This document shows positions 8,586 to 17,234 of a stretch of 64,000 nt of DNA, one piece after another. The notes beneath the pieces were generated by a model that was given only the letters and a program-made list of their open reading frames with translations, ran no database searches and was not told the DNA's origin. Origin of the DNA: Candidatus Aegiribacteria sp. MLS_C (GTDB lineage: Bacteria > Fermentibacterota > Fermentibacteria > Fermentibacterales > JCC-6); the NCBI GenBank assembly GCA_002030045.1, contig LQBI01000003.1, forward strand, positions 34,225 to 98,224, written 5' to 3'. The position numbers and the translations under genes are program-made. Position 1 is the stretch's first letter. Each line of letters starts with the position of its first letter.

Positions 8586-11072
8586 TCAGTCGTCTTCGCC
8601 GGGCCGGTCCCTGCCGCTGCAGATCATCTCGCCCACGGTATTCAGGAAATCCCTGGTGGAGAAGGGTTTGGAGATGAAGCGCGAACCCGGTGGCATGCTG
8701 CCGCTCCTGGCAAGCGCCTCCTGGATGTAGCCGGACATGAAGAGTACGCTCAGGTCCGGCTTTGTCTCCAGCAACCTCCTGGCTACCTGTATACCGTCCA
8801 GGCTTCCCGGGAGGACCACGTCCGTGACCAGCAGGTCTATATCATCGCGGTCGGCCCTGAAGAGTTCCATTGCGGCGGAGCTGTCCGATGCTTCCAGAAC
8901 TCTGTACCCGCTCAGGCTGAGGACGTTGGAGACCACGTCCCGAACCCCCATCTCGTCCTCCACAAGCAGGACCGTCCCTCTTCCAGTCTCCATGCCGCCG
9001 GTCTCGGCGGGACCGGACAGATCGACGGGCTGACCGGCGGCCGGTGGAATATGTATCCTGAACTCGGTCCCCTCTTCCGGGGTGCTGTCGACCTCTATGA
9101 AGCCGCCGCTCTCGGTCACTATTCCCTGCACGGATGCAAGTCCCAGCCCGGTCCCCTTGCCCTTCTCCTTGGTGGTGAAGAATGGGTCGAAGGCCTTGTC
9201 CAGAACTTCAGGCGTCATTCCGAGCCCGGTGTCCCGCACGCTGACCACGACCATTCCCTGCGATCCTCCCGCAGGCAGCCCGCCCTCGGACTCCTGTGCG
9301 ACGTGCGGGACCATGGACGTGGATATGCTCAGCGTACCGCCCCTGGGCATCGCGTCCCTGGCGTTGACCGCCAGGTTCAGCAGGACCTGCTCCATGTGCA
9401 CCGGGTCGATCTCAATGGGAGGAAGGTTCTCCTGAAGGCTGATCTCCAGCCTGATGTCCTCACCTATCACGTGTTCCAGCATTCCGGACACGCCTCGAAC
9501 GAGAGCGTTTGGATCCACCGGGACCGGGTTCGTAACCTGCTGGTGGCTGAACGCCAGGAGCTGCTCCGTCACCGCTGCGGCCCGGCCGGCGGCTTCCAGC
9601 ACCTGCTGGAACCTTGACCTGAGGCCCGGAGTCAGTTCCGTGTCCATGAGCGTGATCTCGCAGTTGCTGATTATCACAGTCAGGATGTTGTTGAAATCAT
9701 GGGCTATACCGCCGGTCAGCCTGCCCACCGCCTCCATCTTCTGGGCGTGGAGGTACTGCTCCTCCGATCTCCTGAGCGCGCTCTCGACAATCTTCCTCGG
9801 CGTTATGTCCTGAAGGGAAACGAAGAGCCTGGACTTCCCTCCCCGGTCCTCCGGCGGGCAGGCGAAGTGCGCCGCCACGTGCCTGGTCTCGCCCTTCAGT
9901 GTCGTCAGTTCCGCCTCCGAGAAGAAACTCGGACACCCGCTGGCAATGCAGTGCAGTGCGTCCAGGAGTATCCTCAGCGATCCCGCGGGAACGTACTCGC
10001 TGAAGTCCCTCAGGTCTTCGATGGAACCCGCCTCCAGCAGCTCAAGACCGGCCCTGTTCACGTCTATGATATCAATGCCGTCCAGGAGTCTCTCGGAATT
10101 CTCATGGAACCATTCCCGGCCATCCCTGCCCCCGGTCTCCAGCAGATCCCTGATTTCCGACAGGTCCAGTTCCCAGAGGGAGATCGGGGAATGCTGGAAG
10201 AGGTTCCGGTACCTGGCCTCGCTCTTCTTGAGCGCGTCCTGCACCTCCCTGTAGGCCTCCACCTGGTCCTCCAGTCCCCTCAGGGCCTGGTGCAGTCTCT
10301 CGGTCATGGAGTTGTAGGCGTTGGCCAGCTCGCCTATCTCGTCGTTCCTGGATACCTCCAGCTTCTCCTGCAGGCCCTGGGGCTTCAGGGACCTCACCGA
10401 GGATGCCAGGTATTCCACGGGACGGATGACGCTGGAGGCAGTCAGGATAGCTGTCAGGGGACCCAGGATAATGACAAGGACGACGGCGGCGATCAGGAGG
10501 TTCCTCAGGGTCTCCCTTCCGCCGGCCGCCGACTCGATATCCCCTGTCACCTGCAGGGTTATCTCATCGTGAAGCCTCTCCAGATGGCCGTCCATCCTTC
10601 TCTGTATGGATGCGAGGTCCGTATGGTGAATTATCTGGGCCCTGGCCCAGAGGCCATGCCTGGCCGCCGATCCGATGGAATCCACCGCAACGACCGCTTC
10701 GTCGGCACAGCCGGAAAGCTCCGCCAGCTCATCCTCCATACCGATATCCGCAGCCGAGCGCTGAAAACGATCCATGGCCTCCGAAAAACCGTCGACGGCT
10801 TCCCGTATGTTACTTCCGGCCACGGAACTCTGCCTGGTGAGAAGGATGCCGTCCAGCGTGGTCATCATCTGTTCCCATTTCAGGCTTATCTCGGTCAGGA
10901 GCCGGATCCTCTCGGACCCGGAGACGATGGCGTCGATGGTTCTCTCGGTGGAACCGATGTGCACAAGGGAAAGCACCGAGGCGGAGAGGGCCAGCAGCGA
11001 GATGAGGGAATAGCCGATGATGGTCCTTGCCCGAATGGAAAGGCCCGTTCTGGAGACGAGGGGCGATCTCAC
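8586..11072 (-). CDS. Membrane-bound hybrid sensor histidine kinase
   Basis: An 828-residue two-component sensor. TM helix at about 17-38, a roughly 150-residue extracytoplasmic four-helix-type sensor, TM2 at about 191-213, HAMP (214-265), PAS-like domain (about 285-430), HisKA with the H-box GGIAHDFNNIL (phospho-His458), HATPase with DTGLGM and GKGTGLGL boxes, and a C-terminal receiver (from about 706) with the acidic pair in LLVEDE, phospho-Asp in VTDVVLP, the MSGY Ser and the SKPF Lys. The upstream gene, 15 bases away, is a periplasmic sugar-binding protein, so the extracellular domain likely reads the ligand-loaded binding protein. No response regulator with an output domain is near. Confidence 0.93.
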   Translation of the reverse strand: MRSPLVSRTGLSIRARTIIGYSLISLLALSASVLSLVHIGSTERTIDAIVSGSERIRLLTEISLKWEQMMTTLDGILLTRQSSVAGSNIREAVDGFSEAMDRFQRSAADIGMEDELAELSGCADEAVVAVDSIGSAARHGLWARAQIIHHTDLASIQRRMDGHLERLHDEITLQVTGDIESAAGGRETLRNLLIAAVVLVIILGPLTAILTASSVIRPVEYLASSVRSLKPQGLQEKLEVSRNDEIGELANAYNSMTERLHQALRGLEDQVEAYREVQDALKKSEARYRNLFQHSPISLWELDLSEIRDLLETGGRDGREWFHENSERLLDGIDIIDVNRAGLELLEAGSIEDLRDFSEYVPAGSLRILLDALHCIASGCPSFFSEAELTTLKGETRHVAAHFACPPEDRGGKSRLFVSLQDITPRKIVESALRRSEEQYLHAQKMEAVGRLTGGIAHDFNNILTVIISNCEITLMDTELTPGLRSRFQQVLEAAGRAAAVTEQLLAFSHQQVTNPVPVDPNALVRGVSGMLEHVIGEDIRLEISLQENLPPIEIDPVHMEQVLLNLAVNARDAMPRGGTLSISTSMVPHVAQESEGGLPAGGSQGMVVVSVRDTGLGMTPEVLDKAFDPFFTTKEKGKGTGLGLASVQGIVTESGGFIEVDSTPEEGTEFRIHIPPAAGQPVDLSGPAETGGMETGRGTVLLVEDEMGVRDVVSNVLSLSGYRVLEASDSSAAMELFRADRDDIDLLVTDVVLPGSLDGIQVARRLLETKPDLSVLFMSGYIQEALARSGSMPPGSRFISKPFSTRDFLNTVGEMICSGRDRPGEDD

Positions 11073-11087
11073 TGGACGGTCACTCCT

Positions 11088-11996
11088 TCATCTCAGTATC
11101 AATGCGAGGTCGACGATTATGGAATCCGGGACTTCCCGCCCCGACAGGTAGTCCACGGCGGTCTCGACCCCCAGTCTGCCCATTTCGGCCGGTCTCTGGG
11201 CCACCGTCGCCAGCAGCTCCCCGCTCTCGACTGCTCCTATGGCCTCTTCTATGGCGTCGAAGCCGATGAAGAGGATACCACCGGCCTTGGCCGCACCGGC
11301 GGCTTCCATGGCCCCAAGTATCATGTCGTCGTTGTGGGCGAACACTCCGTCCACCTGCACCGTATCCTCGAGGAAATCCAGGATTCCCTCCATGGCCAGG
11401 TCCCTGTCGAACTCGGCGTGGAAGGAATGGACGATTTCTATCTCGGGATGCATGGACAGCGCCTCCCTGAAACCCTCTCCCCGCTCCATGGCGGCGGAGG
11501 AGCCCTCTGTGCCCATTATCTCCACCACTCTGCCCCGCCTGTTGAGCGCTTCCGCCAGGTAGTCGCCCGCCATCCTGCCCCCGGCCCTGTTGTCCGAGGC
11601 AATATGGCTCACTACCCTGTCCGAGCTTATCCCCCTGTCGATGGTAAAGACGGGAACACCCATCGATGTCACTGAATCAAGGGCCGGAATGACCGCATCG
11701 CTCACCGGATTGAGGAGTATGGCGTCCATCCCCTCATCAGCAAGGTCCAGTATCTGGCGGGACTGAAGCTGAGGATCCTCGCAGGCGTAGACGGGTATTA
11801 TCTCCGCGTTCAGCCTGCGGGCGGATTCCTCCGCACCCTCCAGCAGCGACAGGAAGAAGGGAGTTTCGGGAGCCATGCATATGGCGAGGCCTATCCTGTA
11901 AGCATCCCGGCCGTTCCCTGCGGTCTCGGGATGGTCCGTCCCGCCGCAGCACACCAGGAACGCTACGGACATCGTGACGGTGAACGCTATGCCCAT
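11088..11996 (-). CDS. Periplasmic sugar-binding lipoprotein (ribose-type)
   Basis: This belongs to the type I periplasmic binding protein family (Peripla_BP_4, RbsB-like): GLAICMAPETPFFLSLLEGAE, AILLNPVSDA, VPVFTIDRG, VSHIASDNRAGG and GVFAHNDDMILGAMEA are the usual hinge and sugar-contact segments. I chose ATG 11996, residue 34 of the longest frame, because it has an AGAGGGGG ribosome site and the upstream part would overlap the promoter. The N-terminus MGIAFTVTMSVAFLVCC is a signal with a probable lipidation Cys. No ABC permease or ATPase is present, so it more likely delivers its ligand to the kinase gene 15 bases downstream than to a transporter. Confidence 0.88.
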   Translation of the reverse strand: MGIAFTVTMSVAFLVCCGGTDHPETAGNGRDAYRIGLAICMAPETPFFLSLLEGAEESARRLNAEIIPVYACEDPQLQSRQILDLADEGMDAILLNPVSDAVIPALDSVTSMGVPVFTIDRGISSDRVVSHIASDNRAGGRMAGDYLAEALNRRGRVVEIMGTEGSSAAMERGEGFREALSMHPEIEIVHSFHAEFDRDLAMEGILDFLEDTVQVDGVFAHNDDMILGAMEAAGAAKAGGILFIGFDAIEEAIGAVESGELLATVAQRPAEMGRLGVETAVDYLSGREVPDSIIVDLALILR

Positions 11997-12065
11997 TCGA
12001 AGCCCCCTCTGGATGCGCAAACAGCCGCATGAGCAGTAACACGGCCAGTTCGGATGCCCGGTTCT

Positions 12066-12095
12066 TAAATACATGTTCAGCGGCCTCGAAGTCAA
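12066..12095 (-). promoter_or_regulatory. Sigma70-type promoter for the binding protein-kinase pair
   Basis: On the minus strand TTGACT (12095-12090) and TATTTA (12071-12066) are 18 bases apart, about 70 bases before the chosen start at 11996. It supports the shorter start for the binding protein. Confidence 0.5.
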
Positions 12096-12186
12096 TCCAC
12101 TTCCGCGTCACCGGAGTCAATCCTGTTCCGCACCCTGTTCTCAATGCCTATCCGGTCTCCGCCGCCAATTACGGACAAGGCCAAGA

Positions 12187-12215
12187 TTGATTAAGGTCCG
12201 CCGGGCTCATATGTT
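12187..12215 (+). promoter_or_regulatory. Sigma70-type promoter for the PII/EIIA/Mrp operon
   Basis: TTGATT (12187-12192) and TATGTT (12210-12215) with a 17-base spacer, ending about 85 bases before the first gene of the operon. It is divergent from the binding-protein promoter. Confidence 0.45.
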
Positions 12216-12299
12216 CCCTGCATCACCCTGCCGGGAGCGTGGCCGGACCTCGGGCAGAGGGGTGCCGTTCATCCCGGGATCACGTGGAGGGCGGCGGCG

Positions 12300-12644
12300 A
12301 TGAAGCTGATGGTGTTCGTTCTCAACAACGAGGAGCTGCTGGAGCAGGTGCTGGAGGCCTACACCGAGGTGGGTATGCCCGGAGGCACCATCCTGGACTC
12401 GGAGGGGATGGGTCGTTTCCTGACCTACGAGATACCCCTTTTCGCAGGCTTCCAGAAGTTCATGAAGGGCAACAAGCCCTACAACAAGACGATATTCTCG
12501 GTGGTCCGCGACGAGAGCCTCATACCGAAGCTGCACAAGCTGCTGAACGAGATCTGCGGCGACCTGAGCGGCCCGGGTACAGGCATACTGTTCACCGTGC
12601 CGGTGGACTGGGCCGCTGGACTGGTGGAGGAGGAGGAGGAATGA
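12300..12644 (+). CDS. PII-like regulatory protein
   Basis: A 114-residue protein resembling PII/CutA-like ferredoxin-fold regulators: MKLMVFVLNNEELLEQVLEAY, GMPGGTILDSEGMG and a C-terminal GTGILFTVPVD strand that resembles the GxGxxF end of PII-like proteins. The classic T-loop and uridylylated Tyr are not evident. It starts the antiporter operon and its stop overlaps the next start (ATGA). It likely senses a small ligand and acts on the EIIA protein or the antiporter; that is inference. Confidence 0.7.
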   Translation: MKLMVFVLNNEELLEQVLEAYTEVGMPGGTILDSEGMGRFLTYEIPLFAGFQKFMKGNKPYNKTIFSVVRDESLIPKLHKLLNEICGDLSGPGTGILFTVPVDWAAGLVEEEEE

Positions 12645-13105
12645 CCGCGAAGCTGTGCGAGATGCTGAAACCTGAGAGCATAGAACTGGACCTTTCCGAG
12701 AGGAAGAAACCGGAAATAATCCGGGAACTGGTCCGGCTCGTTTCCCTTTCGGCGGATATAGCCGACCCCGAAGCCCTCATCGAGGCGCTGATGGAGAGGG
12801 AGAGCATCAGCAGCACCGGAATAGGCAACGGAATCGCCATTCCCCACTGCCTTACGCAGCAGGTCGGATCCACCCACATAGCGTTCGCCCGCAAGCCCGA
12901 CGGGGCGAAGTTCGACTCAGTCGACAACCAGCCTGTGGCGCTGTTCTTCCTTCTGGTGGGACCCGAGGACAATCCCAACATGCATCTGCAGGTTCTCAGC
13001 AGGCTGGCCCGGTACCTCCATGACAGCATTTTCTGCGACCTGCTGCTGACCGCCGGGTCGCCGGAGGAAGTGATACAGGCCTTCAGGACCAAGGAACTGG
13101 TCTGA
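12641..13105 (+). CDS. PtsN-like PTS EIIA domain protein
   Basis: A 154-residue EIIA of the fructose/nitrogen-regulatory type. The phospho-accepting His is His69 in GIGNGIAIPHC, the hallmark of the family, and the LFFLLVGPEDNPNMHLQVLSRL stretch is the conserved second half. No sugar permease is present, so it is a regulator, like EIIA-Ntr, which is known to modulate K+ and other transport systems elsewhere. The ATG at 12641 overlaps the PII-like stop, and the stop overlaps the next start (TGATG). Its place before the Mrp genes suggests control of the antiporter by phosphorylation state. Confidence 0.88.
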   Translation: MTAKLCEMLKPESIELDLSERKKPEIIRELVRLVSLSADIADPEALIEALMERESISSTGIGNGIAIPHCLTQQVGSTHIAFARKPDGAKFDSVDNQPVALFFLLVGPEDNPNMHLQVLSRLARYLHDSIFCDLLLTAGSPEEVIQAFRTKELV

Positions 13106-13617
13106 TGAACCTCAGGGCGCGATGGAACCTGGTCCGCTTCTTCATCACCTTCATATCCCTCTTCTCCGGATGGCTGCTCTTCACATGGTCCCTGGACACG
13201 GGGTCCCTGGTGGCGGGGGTCGTCTCCTGCATCGCTGTCTCGCTTGTAACATGGTCCATATTCGTGGACGAGACGGAGGCGGGAAGGCGGGCCCACCTGC
13301 CCAGGCCCCACTACTTCCTGCTCTTCCTGGGAGTGCTGGTGTTCAACATGTACGTGGCCAGCTTCAAGGTTCTCTGGCAGATAGTCAGGGGGAACATAAA
13401 CCCGAGCATGGTACACTTCCGCACCCACCTGAGGACTGACATAGCCCGGGTGGTCCTCACCAGCTCGATCACACTGACCCCGGGGACCATCACCGTGGAC
13501 CTGAACGAGGACCATCTGGTGGTGCACTGGCTCGACGCGCAGACCACCCATTCCCGCTATGCCGGAAAGCTCATCAAGGGCATCTACGAGAAACTGCTGA
13601 GGCGCGTATGGCTCTGA
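13105..13617 (+). CDS. mrpE: Mrp/Mnh antiporter subunit E (MbhA-like)
   Basis: A 170-residue subunit with two or three N-terminal membrane helices and a C-terminal soluble domain carrying the family motif TSSITLTPGTITVDL, then HWLD. It is the first of eight antiporter genes in the order E-F-G-DUF4040-MbhE-B-C-D. The start overlaps the EIIA stop by one base and its end overlaps mrpF by ten bases. Role: small accessory subunit of the multisubunit cation/proton antiporter. Confidence 0.92.
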   Translation: MNLRARWNLVRFFITFISLFSGWLLFTWSLDTGSLVAGVVSCIAVSLVTWSIFVDETEAGRRAHLPRPHYFLLFLGVLVFNMYVASFKVLWQIVRGNINPSMVHFRTHLRTDIARVVLTSSITLTPGTITVDLNEDHLVVHWLDAQTTHSRYAGKLIKGIYEKLLRRVWL

Positions 13618-13874
13618 CGCTGGTCTGGACGATAAGATTCCTGGTGGTCTCCATCGTGGTCAGCATGGTGCGGGTGGTGATCGGACCCACTGTTGCGGAC
13701 AGGATGATAGGCCTGAACCTGGTGGCGGCACAGACCCTGGCCCTCCTGGTGCTCATATCCGTGTCCATGGACAGGACCATCCTCCTGGACGTGGCCCTGG
13801 TGTACGACATCTTCGGTTTCGTGGGCCTGCTGGTCATGACCAGGTACTTCTCGGGGAGGAAGGGAGAGCTGTGA
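13608..13874 (+). CDS. mrpF: Mrp/Mnh antiporter subunit F (MbhB-like)
   Basis: An 88-residue protein with three membrane helices. RVVIGPTVADRMIGLN and DVALVYDIFGFVG are the classic MrpF signatures, including the conserved aspartate in the first. It overlaps both neighbours, so translation is coupled. Membrane subunit of the antiporter. Confidence 0.93.
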   Translation: MALTLVWTIRFLVVSIVVSMVRVVIGPTVADRMIGLNLVAAQTLALLVLISVSMDRTILLDVALVYDIFGFVGLLVMTRYFSGRKGEL

Positions 13875-14200
13875 ACATAGGCACGGTCATCTTCTTCGTC
13901 CTGGGGGCGGTATTCAACATCATGGGGAACCTGGGCGTCATCATCTTCCCCGACGCGTACACGAGGCTGCAGGCCTCCTCCACCTGCAGCACCACCTCGG
14001 TCCTCTCCTTCCTCATAGGATGCATGTTCCTGGTGGGCCTGGGACCGATGCTGGGAAGGCTTCTTGTCATAACCATCTTCTTCTTCGTGACCAGCCCCAT
14101 ATCCGCCCACATCATAGCCCGTTTCGCGTGGCAGAACGGCATGGTCGCCTGGCGTCGCAACTTCAGGATGACCGGGGGAAGGGGAAGAGCAGATGGTTGA
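13871..14200 (+). CDS. mrpG: Mrp/Mnh antiporter subunit G (MbhC-like)
   Basis: A 109-residue, three-helix protein starting at GTG 13871 inside the mrpF stop. GVIIFPDAYTRLQASS and the TSPISAHIIARFA segment are diagnostic for MrpG/PhaG. The last residues are basic and glycine-rich. It overlaps the DUF4040 gene by eight bases. Confidence 0.93.
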   Translation: MNIGTVIFFVLGAVFNIMGNLGVIIFPDAYTRLQASSTCSTTSVLSFLIGCMFLVGLGPMLGRLLVITIFFFVTSPISAHIIARFAWQNGMVAWRRNFRMTGGRGRADG

Positions 14201-14426
14201 GGCGCTCCTGGTGCTGATGCTGATCTCCTCCGTATTCGCCCTCCTCATCAGGGACATGCTGGCGGCGGTCCTGCTCCTCGGCGTCTTCAGCATGCTCAGC
14301 TGCCTCGTCTTCTTCCTGCTGAGCGCTCCCGACGTGGCCCTCACCGAGGCGGCGGTGGGCACCGGCGTGGGAACGGTGATACTCATCTGGATAGTCTACA
14401 GGACCGAGAGGAGGGACAGGACGTGA
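14193..14426 (+). CDS. DUF4040 antiporter subunit (MbhD-like)
   Basis: A 77-residue protein with two or three helices and the DUF4040 motif SAPDVALTEAAVGTGV. In canonical Mrp this segment is the C-terminal part of MrpA; in archaeal Mbh it is the separate subunit MbhD, as here. The glutamate in the motif lies in the presumed ion path. It overlaps the next gene by four bases. Confidence 0.9.
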   Translation: MVEALLVLMLISSVFALLIRDMLAAVLLLGVFSMLSCLVFFLLSAPDVALTEAAVGTGVGTVILIWIVYRTERRDRT

Positions 14427-14737
14427 AGTCAGGAAGGCTGACGGCTGCGGCGGAGATCCTTGTCCTCCTGCTCACGGCATTCTTCCTCTACCAGGGCCTT
14501 CGGGGGGACCATGGCGAAGAATCCGAGATAAGACGGCACATCATAGAGAACGGCAGCAGTGAGACGGGGGCTCTTAACCTGGTGACCTCCATATACCTGG
14601 GCTACAGGGCCTTTGATACTCTGGGCGAGACCATGGTTCTGCTGCTGGCGGTCTCGGGAGGACTCTTCCTGCTGAAGCCCGGGAGCAGCGGGAACGGACA
14701 TGATGAACGCGGGGAGGACGGGTATGGACAGGACTGA
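14423..14737 (+). CDS. MbhE-like antiporter subunit
   Basis: A 104-residue protein beginning at GTG 14423. One N-terminal helix, a polar segment, then SIYLGYRAFDTLGETMVLLLAVSGG, which is the MrpA-C-terminal/MbhE signature. The tail after residue 85 is polar (GNGHDERGEDGYGQD) and overlaps the mrpB coding start. As a separate gene it repeats the archaeal Mbh arrangement. Confidence 0.87.
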   Translation: MKSGRLTAAAEILVLLLTAFFLYQGLRGDHGEESEIRRHIIENGSSETGALNLVTSIYLGYRAFDTLGETMVLLLAVSGGLFLLKPGSSGNGHDERGEDGYGQD

Positions 14738-15173
14738 CACGGGCAGGGCGGGCATGAACAGGAAGACAACCATCCTGGACCTCATATCCAGGAAGCTGGC
14801 CCCCTTCATGCTGCTCTTCGGCCTCTACGTCCTCACCTACGGTCATGCCTCCCCGGGAGGGGGCTTCCAGGGAGGAGTGGTCATAGCCTCCGGCGTCATA
14901 CTGCTCTTCGTGGCCCAGGGAGTTGAAGCCGCCGAGAGGCTGTTCCCCTTCGCCACCCTCTCCCGGGTGGAGACGATGGCCTTCCTGGCGTTCATAGGCG
15001 CCGGTCTCGCAGGAATAGCGGCCGGAATCGGCTTCCTGGGCAATCCAATGGTCCTGGTCGAGGTAAGTGCGGCACCCAGGGCGGGCATGGTACTTCTGCT
15101 CAACCTGGTGATCGGCATCGAGGTGGGCTCCGGTGTCAGCCTCATCTGCCTTAGGCTCTTCAGGGAGGAATGA
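14724..15173 (+). CDS. mrpB: Mrp/Mnh antiporter subunit B (MbhF-like)
   Basis: MnhB-domain protein: SPGGGFQGGVVIASGVIL is the family signature, followed by further helices and NLVIGIEVGSG. The frame is open from ATG 14700, but I choose ATG 14724 because GGGGAGGA lies six bases before it; an ATG at 14754 is also possible. The N-terminal leader contains a short near-repeat (RTGMDRTDTGRAGMN). About 149 residues from the chosen start. Overlaps its neighbours at both ends. Confidence 0.9.
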   Translation: MDRTDTGRAGMNRKTTILDLISRKLAPFMLLFGLYVLTYGHASPGGGFQGGVVIASGVILLFVAQGVEAAERLFPFATLSRVETMAFLAFIGAGLAGIAAGIGFLGNPMVLVEVSAAPRAGMVLLLNLVIGIEVGSGVSLICLRLFREE

Positions 15174-15511
15174 TGACCTGGATACTGATAGGCGCCATCC
15201 TCATGGCGGGTCTCTGGGGCGTGGTGAACAGGCCCAACATGATAAAGAAGGTGATGGCCCTCAGTATAGCCAACAGCGCCGTGATACTGATGTTCGTGTA
15301 CCACGGCTCCCTCTCCGGCGACACGGCCCCCATCGAGGGCAACGGAGGTACCATGGTGGACCCCCTGCCACAGGCCCTGATGCTCACCGCGATAGTGGTG
15401 GGCGTCTGCGTGATGTCCATGGCCCTGGTGCTGGTCTACCGCCTCCACCGGAAGTACGGCACCCTGGACATGAGGGAGGTCGAGGGAAAGGCCTGGAAGC
15501 TCCGTGACTGA
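15170..15511 (+). CDS. mrpC: Mrp/Mnh antiporter subunit C, NuoK-like (MbhG-like)
   Basis: A 113-residue, three-helix NuoK/MnhC family subunit. RPNMIKKVMALSIANSAVILMFV and DPLPQALMLTAIVVGV are the family signatures, with the glutamate of NuoK absent from the first helix as is common in MrpC. The ATGATG start overlaps the mrpB stop, and its stop overlaps mrpD. Confidence 0.93.
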   Translation: MMTWILIGAILMAGLWGVVNRPNMIKKVMALSIANSAVILMFVYHGSLSGDTAPIEGNGGTMVDPLPQALMLTAIVVGVCVMSMALVLVYRLHRKYGTLDMREVEGKAWKLRD

Positions 15512-17153
15512 GACAATGATGGTCTGGGTACTGCTCTCCCCCATGCTGGGAGCCACTGCAGCCCTCTTCGGAAGCCTGTTCGAAAGGTTCAGGGGAACGG
15601 CCTGCGTCATCTCCACCATATCCCTGGCGGTGCCGGCAGTTCTGCTGGCCCTCCTTACGGGACCGGTCATGGAGGGGGAGGTGCTCCAGCACTCTCTCGG
15701 GGGATGGTCCCCGCCCTGGGGAATAAACCTGGTCATGGACGGCCTGGCATGGGTTTCCGCCTCCCTCACCACGCTCATAGCGGTCGCCGTCGCCCTGTTT
15801 GCCCTGGACTCGGGGAAGTACGGGGCAAGGTTCTTCTTCTTCCTGCTTATGATGGCGGTCGGTATGTACGGCGTCGCTCTCACCGGCGACCTCTTCACCA
15901 TGTTCGTCTGTTTCGAGATAATCGCGGTATCGGTGTACGTGCTGGTGGCCTGGGAGGGAACAGGGACGGGGCTGGCGGCCAGTCTGAAGTACCTGATACT
16001 CAGCACCACCGGCATAATGATCTTCCTTTTCGGAGTTTTCCTTATCTACAGGGACCTGGGGGTGCTCTCCATCTCCGGAGTGTCCGAGGCGCTGCGGGCG
16101 GCGGGAGGTGTCCGGAACACACCGGTCATGCATCTGGCACTGGCTTCGCTGTGCGTGGGCATAGGCGTCCGCACGGCGTTCATACCCTTCCATACCTGGC
16201 TGCCCGAGGCCCACGCCTACGCCCCCCACCCCATATCCGCCTTTCTCTCAGGCGCCATGATCAAGATTTCGTTCTTCGCCATGGTCAGGATCGTCCTGGA
16301 GTTCGGAGGCGACTACCTGATGGACCTGCTGATGTGGATAGGGGCCTTCACCGCCCTGGCAGCGGTCCTCAGCGCCCTGTCCCAGACCGACGTGAAGAGG
16401 CTCCTGGCCTACCATTCCATATCCCAGCTGGGCTACATACTGGCTGTTTTCGGAGCCGGCTCCTCCCTCGCCCTGACGGCATCCTTCCTTCATGCGCTCA
16501 ACCACGCCCTCTTCAAGAGCCTGCTCTTCCTCACGGTGGGCGCGGCTGTGAGCTTCACAGGAGAAAGGAACATCTACCGCATCCACGGCCTGGGAAGCAG
16601 GATGCCGGTGGTGGCCGCTGCCTTCTTCGTGGGGGCGCTCTCCATCTCCGGCATTCCGCCGTTCAACGGCTACGCCAGCAAGGCATTCATAACCATGGGC
16701 ATGAAGGGCAGCGGTGCCTACCCCCTGCTCTGGGCCACCAGCTTCCTCACCATGGCAAGCTTCATCAAGCTTGGGCGGATCTTCCTGCCCTTCTCGCGAA
16801 GCGGCGCAGAGTATGACAGGAAGGAAAGACCGCCGGGAATCCTTGAGACCTCGGTGGTGGCCGTTCTCGCACTGATGTGCCTGGGGACCGGGGTTTTCGG
16901 ATCACAGGTGGCGGGTTTCATGCACTCCATGCTCTACGGGACCGAACTGGTCACCGCCCCCCGGCTCTTCACCGCGGGGAGCCTGCTGAAGACACTGCCG
17001 ATGATCGCGCTTGGAATACTCGCCTGGAGGATGGTGCTAACCGGACCGGGCAGGTCCCTGTCCGGCCGGGTCAGGGCACTGGCGCCCCAGCTCAGGACGG
17101 TGCTGATATTCTTCTTCGCGGGACTGCTGGCCTTCGCGGCGGTGGCCTACTGA
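15504..17153 (+). CDS. mrpD: Mrp antiporter subunit D, proton-translocating NuoN/L-like (MbhH-like)
   Basis: A 549-residue polytopic protein (about 14 helices) of the proton-conducting transporter family. Key features: the FTMFVCFEIIAVSVYVLVAWE helix with the conserved Glu, HTWLPEAHAYAPHPISAFLSG, QTDVKRLLAYHSISQLGYI with conserved Lys, and HALNHALFKSLLFL. GTG 15504 is the likely start, overlapping mrpC. It is the only large ion-translocating subunit: MrpA proper is missing, as in the Mbh module. Last gene of the operon. Confidence 0.93.
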   Translation: MTETMMVWVLLSPMLGATAALFGSLFERFRGTACVISTISLAVPAVLLALLTGPVMEGEVLQHSLGGWSPPWGINLVMDGLAWVSASLTTLIAVAVALFALDSGKYGARFFFFLLMMAVGMYGVALTGDLFTMFVCFEIIAVSVYVLVAWEGTGTGLAASLKYLILSTTGIMIFLFGVFLIYRDLGVLSISGVSEALRAAGGVRNTPVMHLALASLCVGIGVRTAFIPFHTWLPEAHAYAPHPISAFLSGAMIKISFFAMVRIVLEFGGDYLMDLLMWIGAFTALAAVLSALSQTDVKRLLAYHSISQLGYILAVFGAGSSLALTASFLHALNHALFKSLLFLTVGAAVSFTGERNIYRIHGLGSRMPVVAAAFFVGALSISGIPPFNGYASKAFITMGMKGSGAYPLLWATSFLTMASFIKLGRIFLPFSRSGAEYDRKERPPGILETSVVAVLALMCLGTGVFGSQVAGFMHSMLYGTELVTAPRLFTAGSLLKTLPMIALGILAWRMVLTGPGRSLSGRVRALAPQLRTVLIFFFAGLLAFAAVAY

Positions 17154-17234
17154 CACACGGGGCTCAGCTGTATCTCAGGAGAATGCTTTTCGGACGGAAG
17201 GGATGGGGGGCGGCCGGCGGCCGCCCCCGGAAGG

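Noticed and set aside
9699..11675. Long plus-strand open frame of 658 codons
   Set aside because: It is antisense to the hybrid kinase and binding protein, which have clear domain motifs; the translation has no recognisable domain and the frame is open because of GC-rich codon bias.
14843..16015. Minus-strand open frame opposite the mrp genes
   Set aside because: The Mrp subunits on the plus strand have strong family motifs and coupled starts; the antisense frame is low-complexity.
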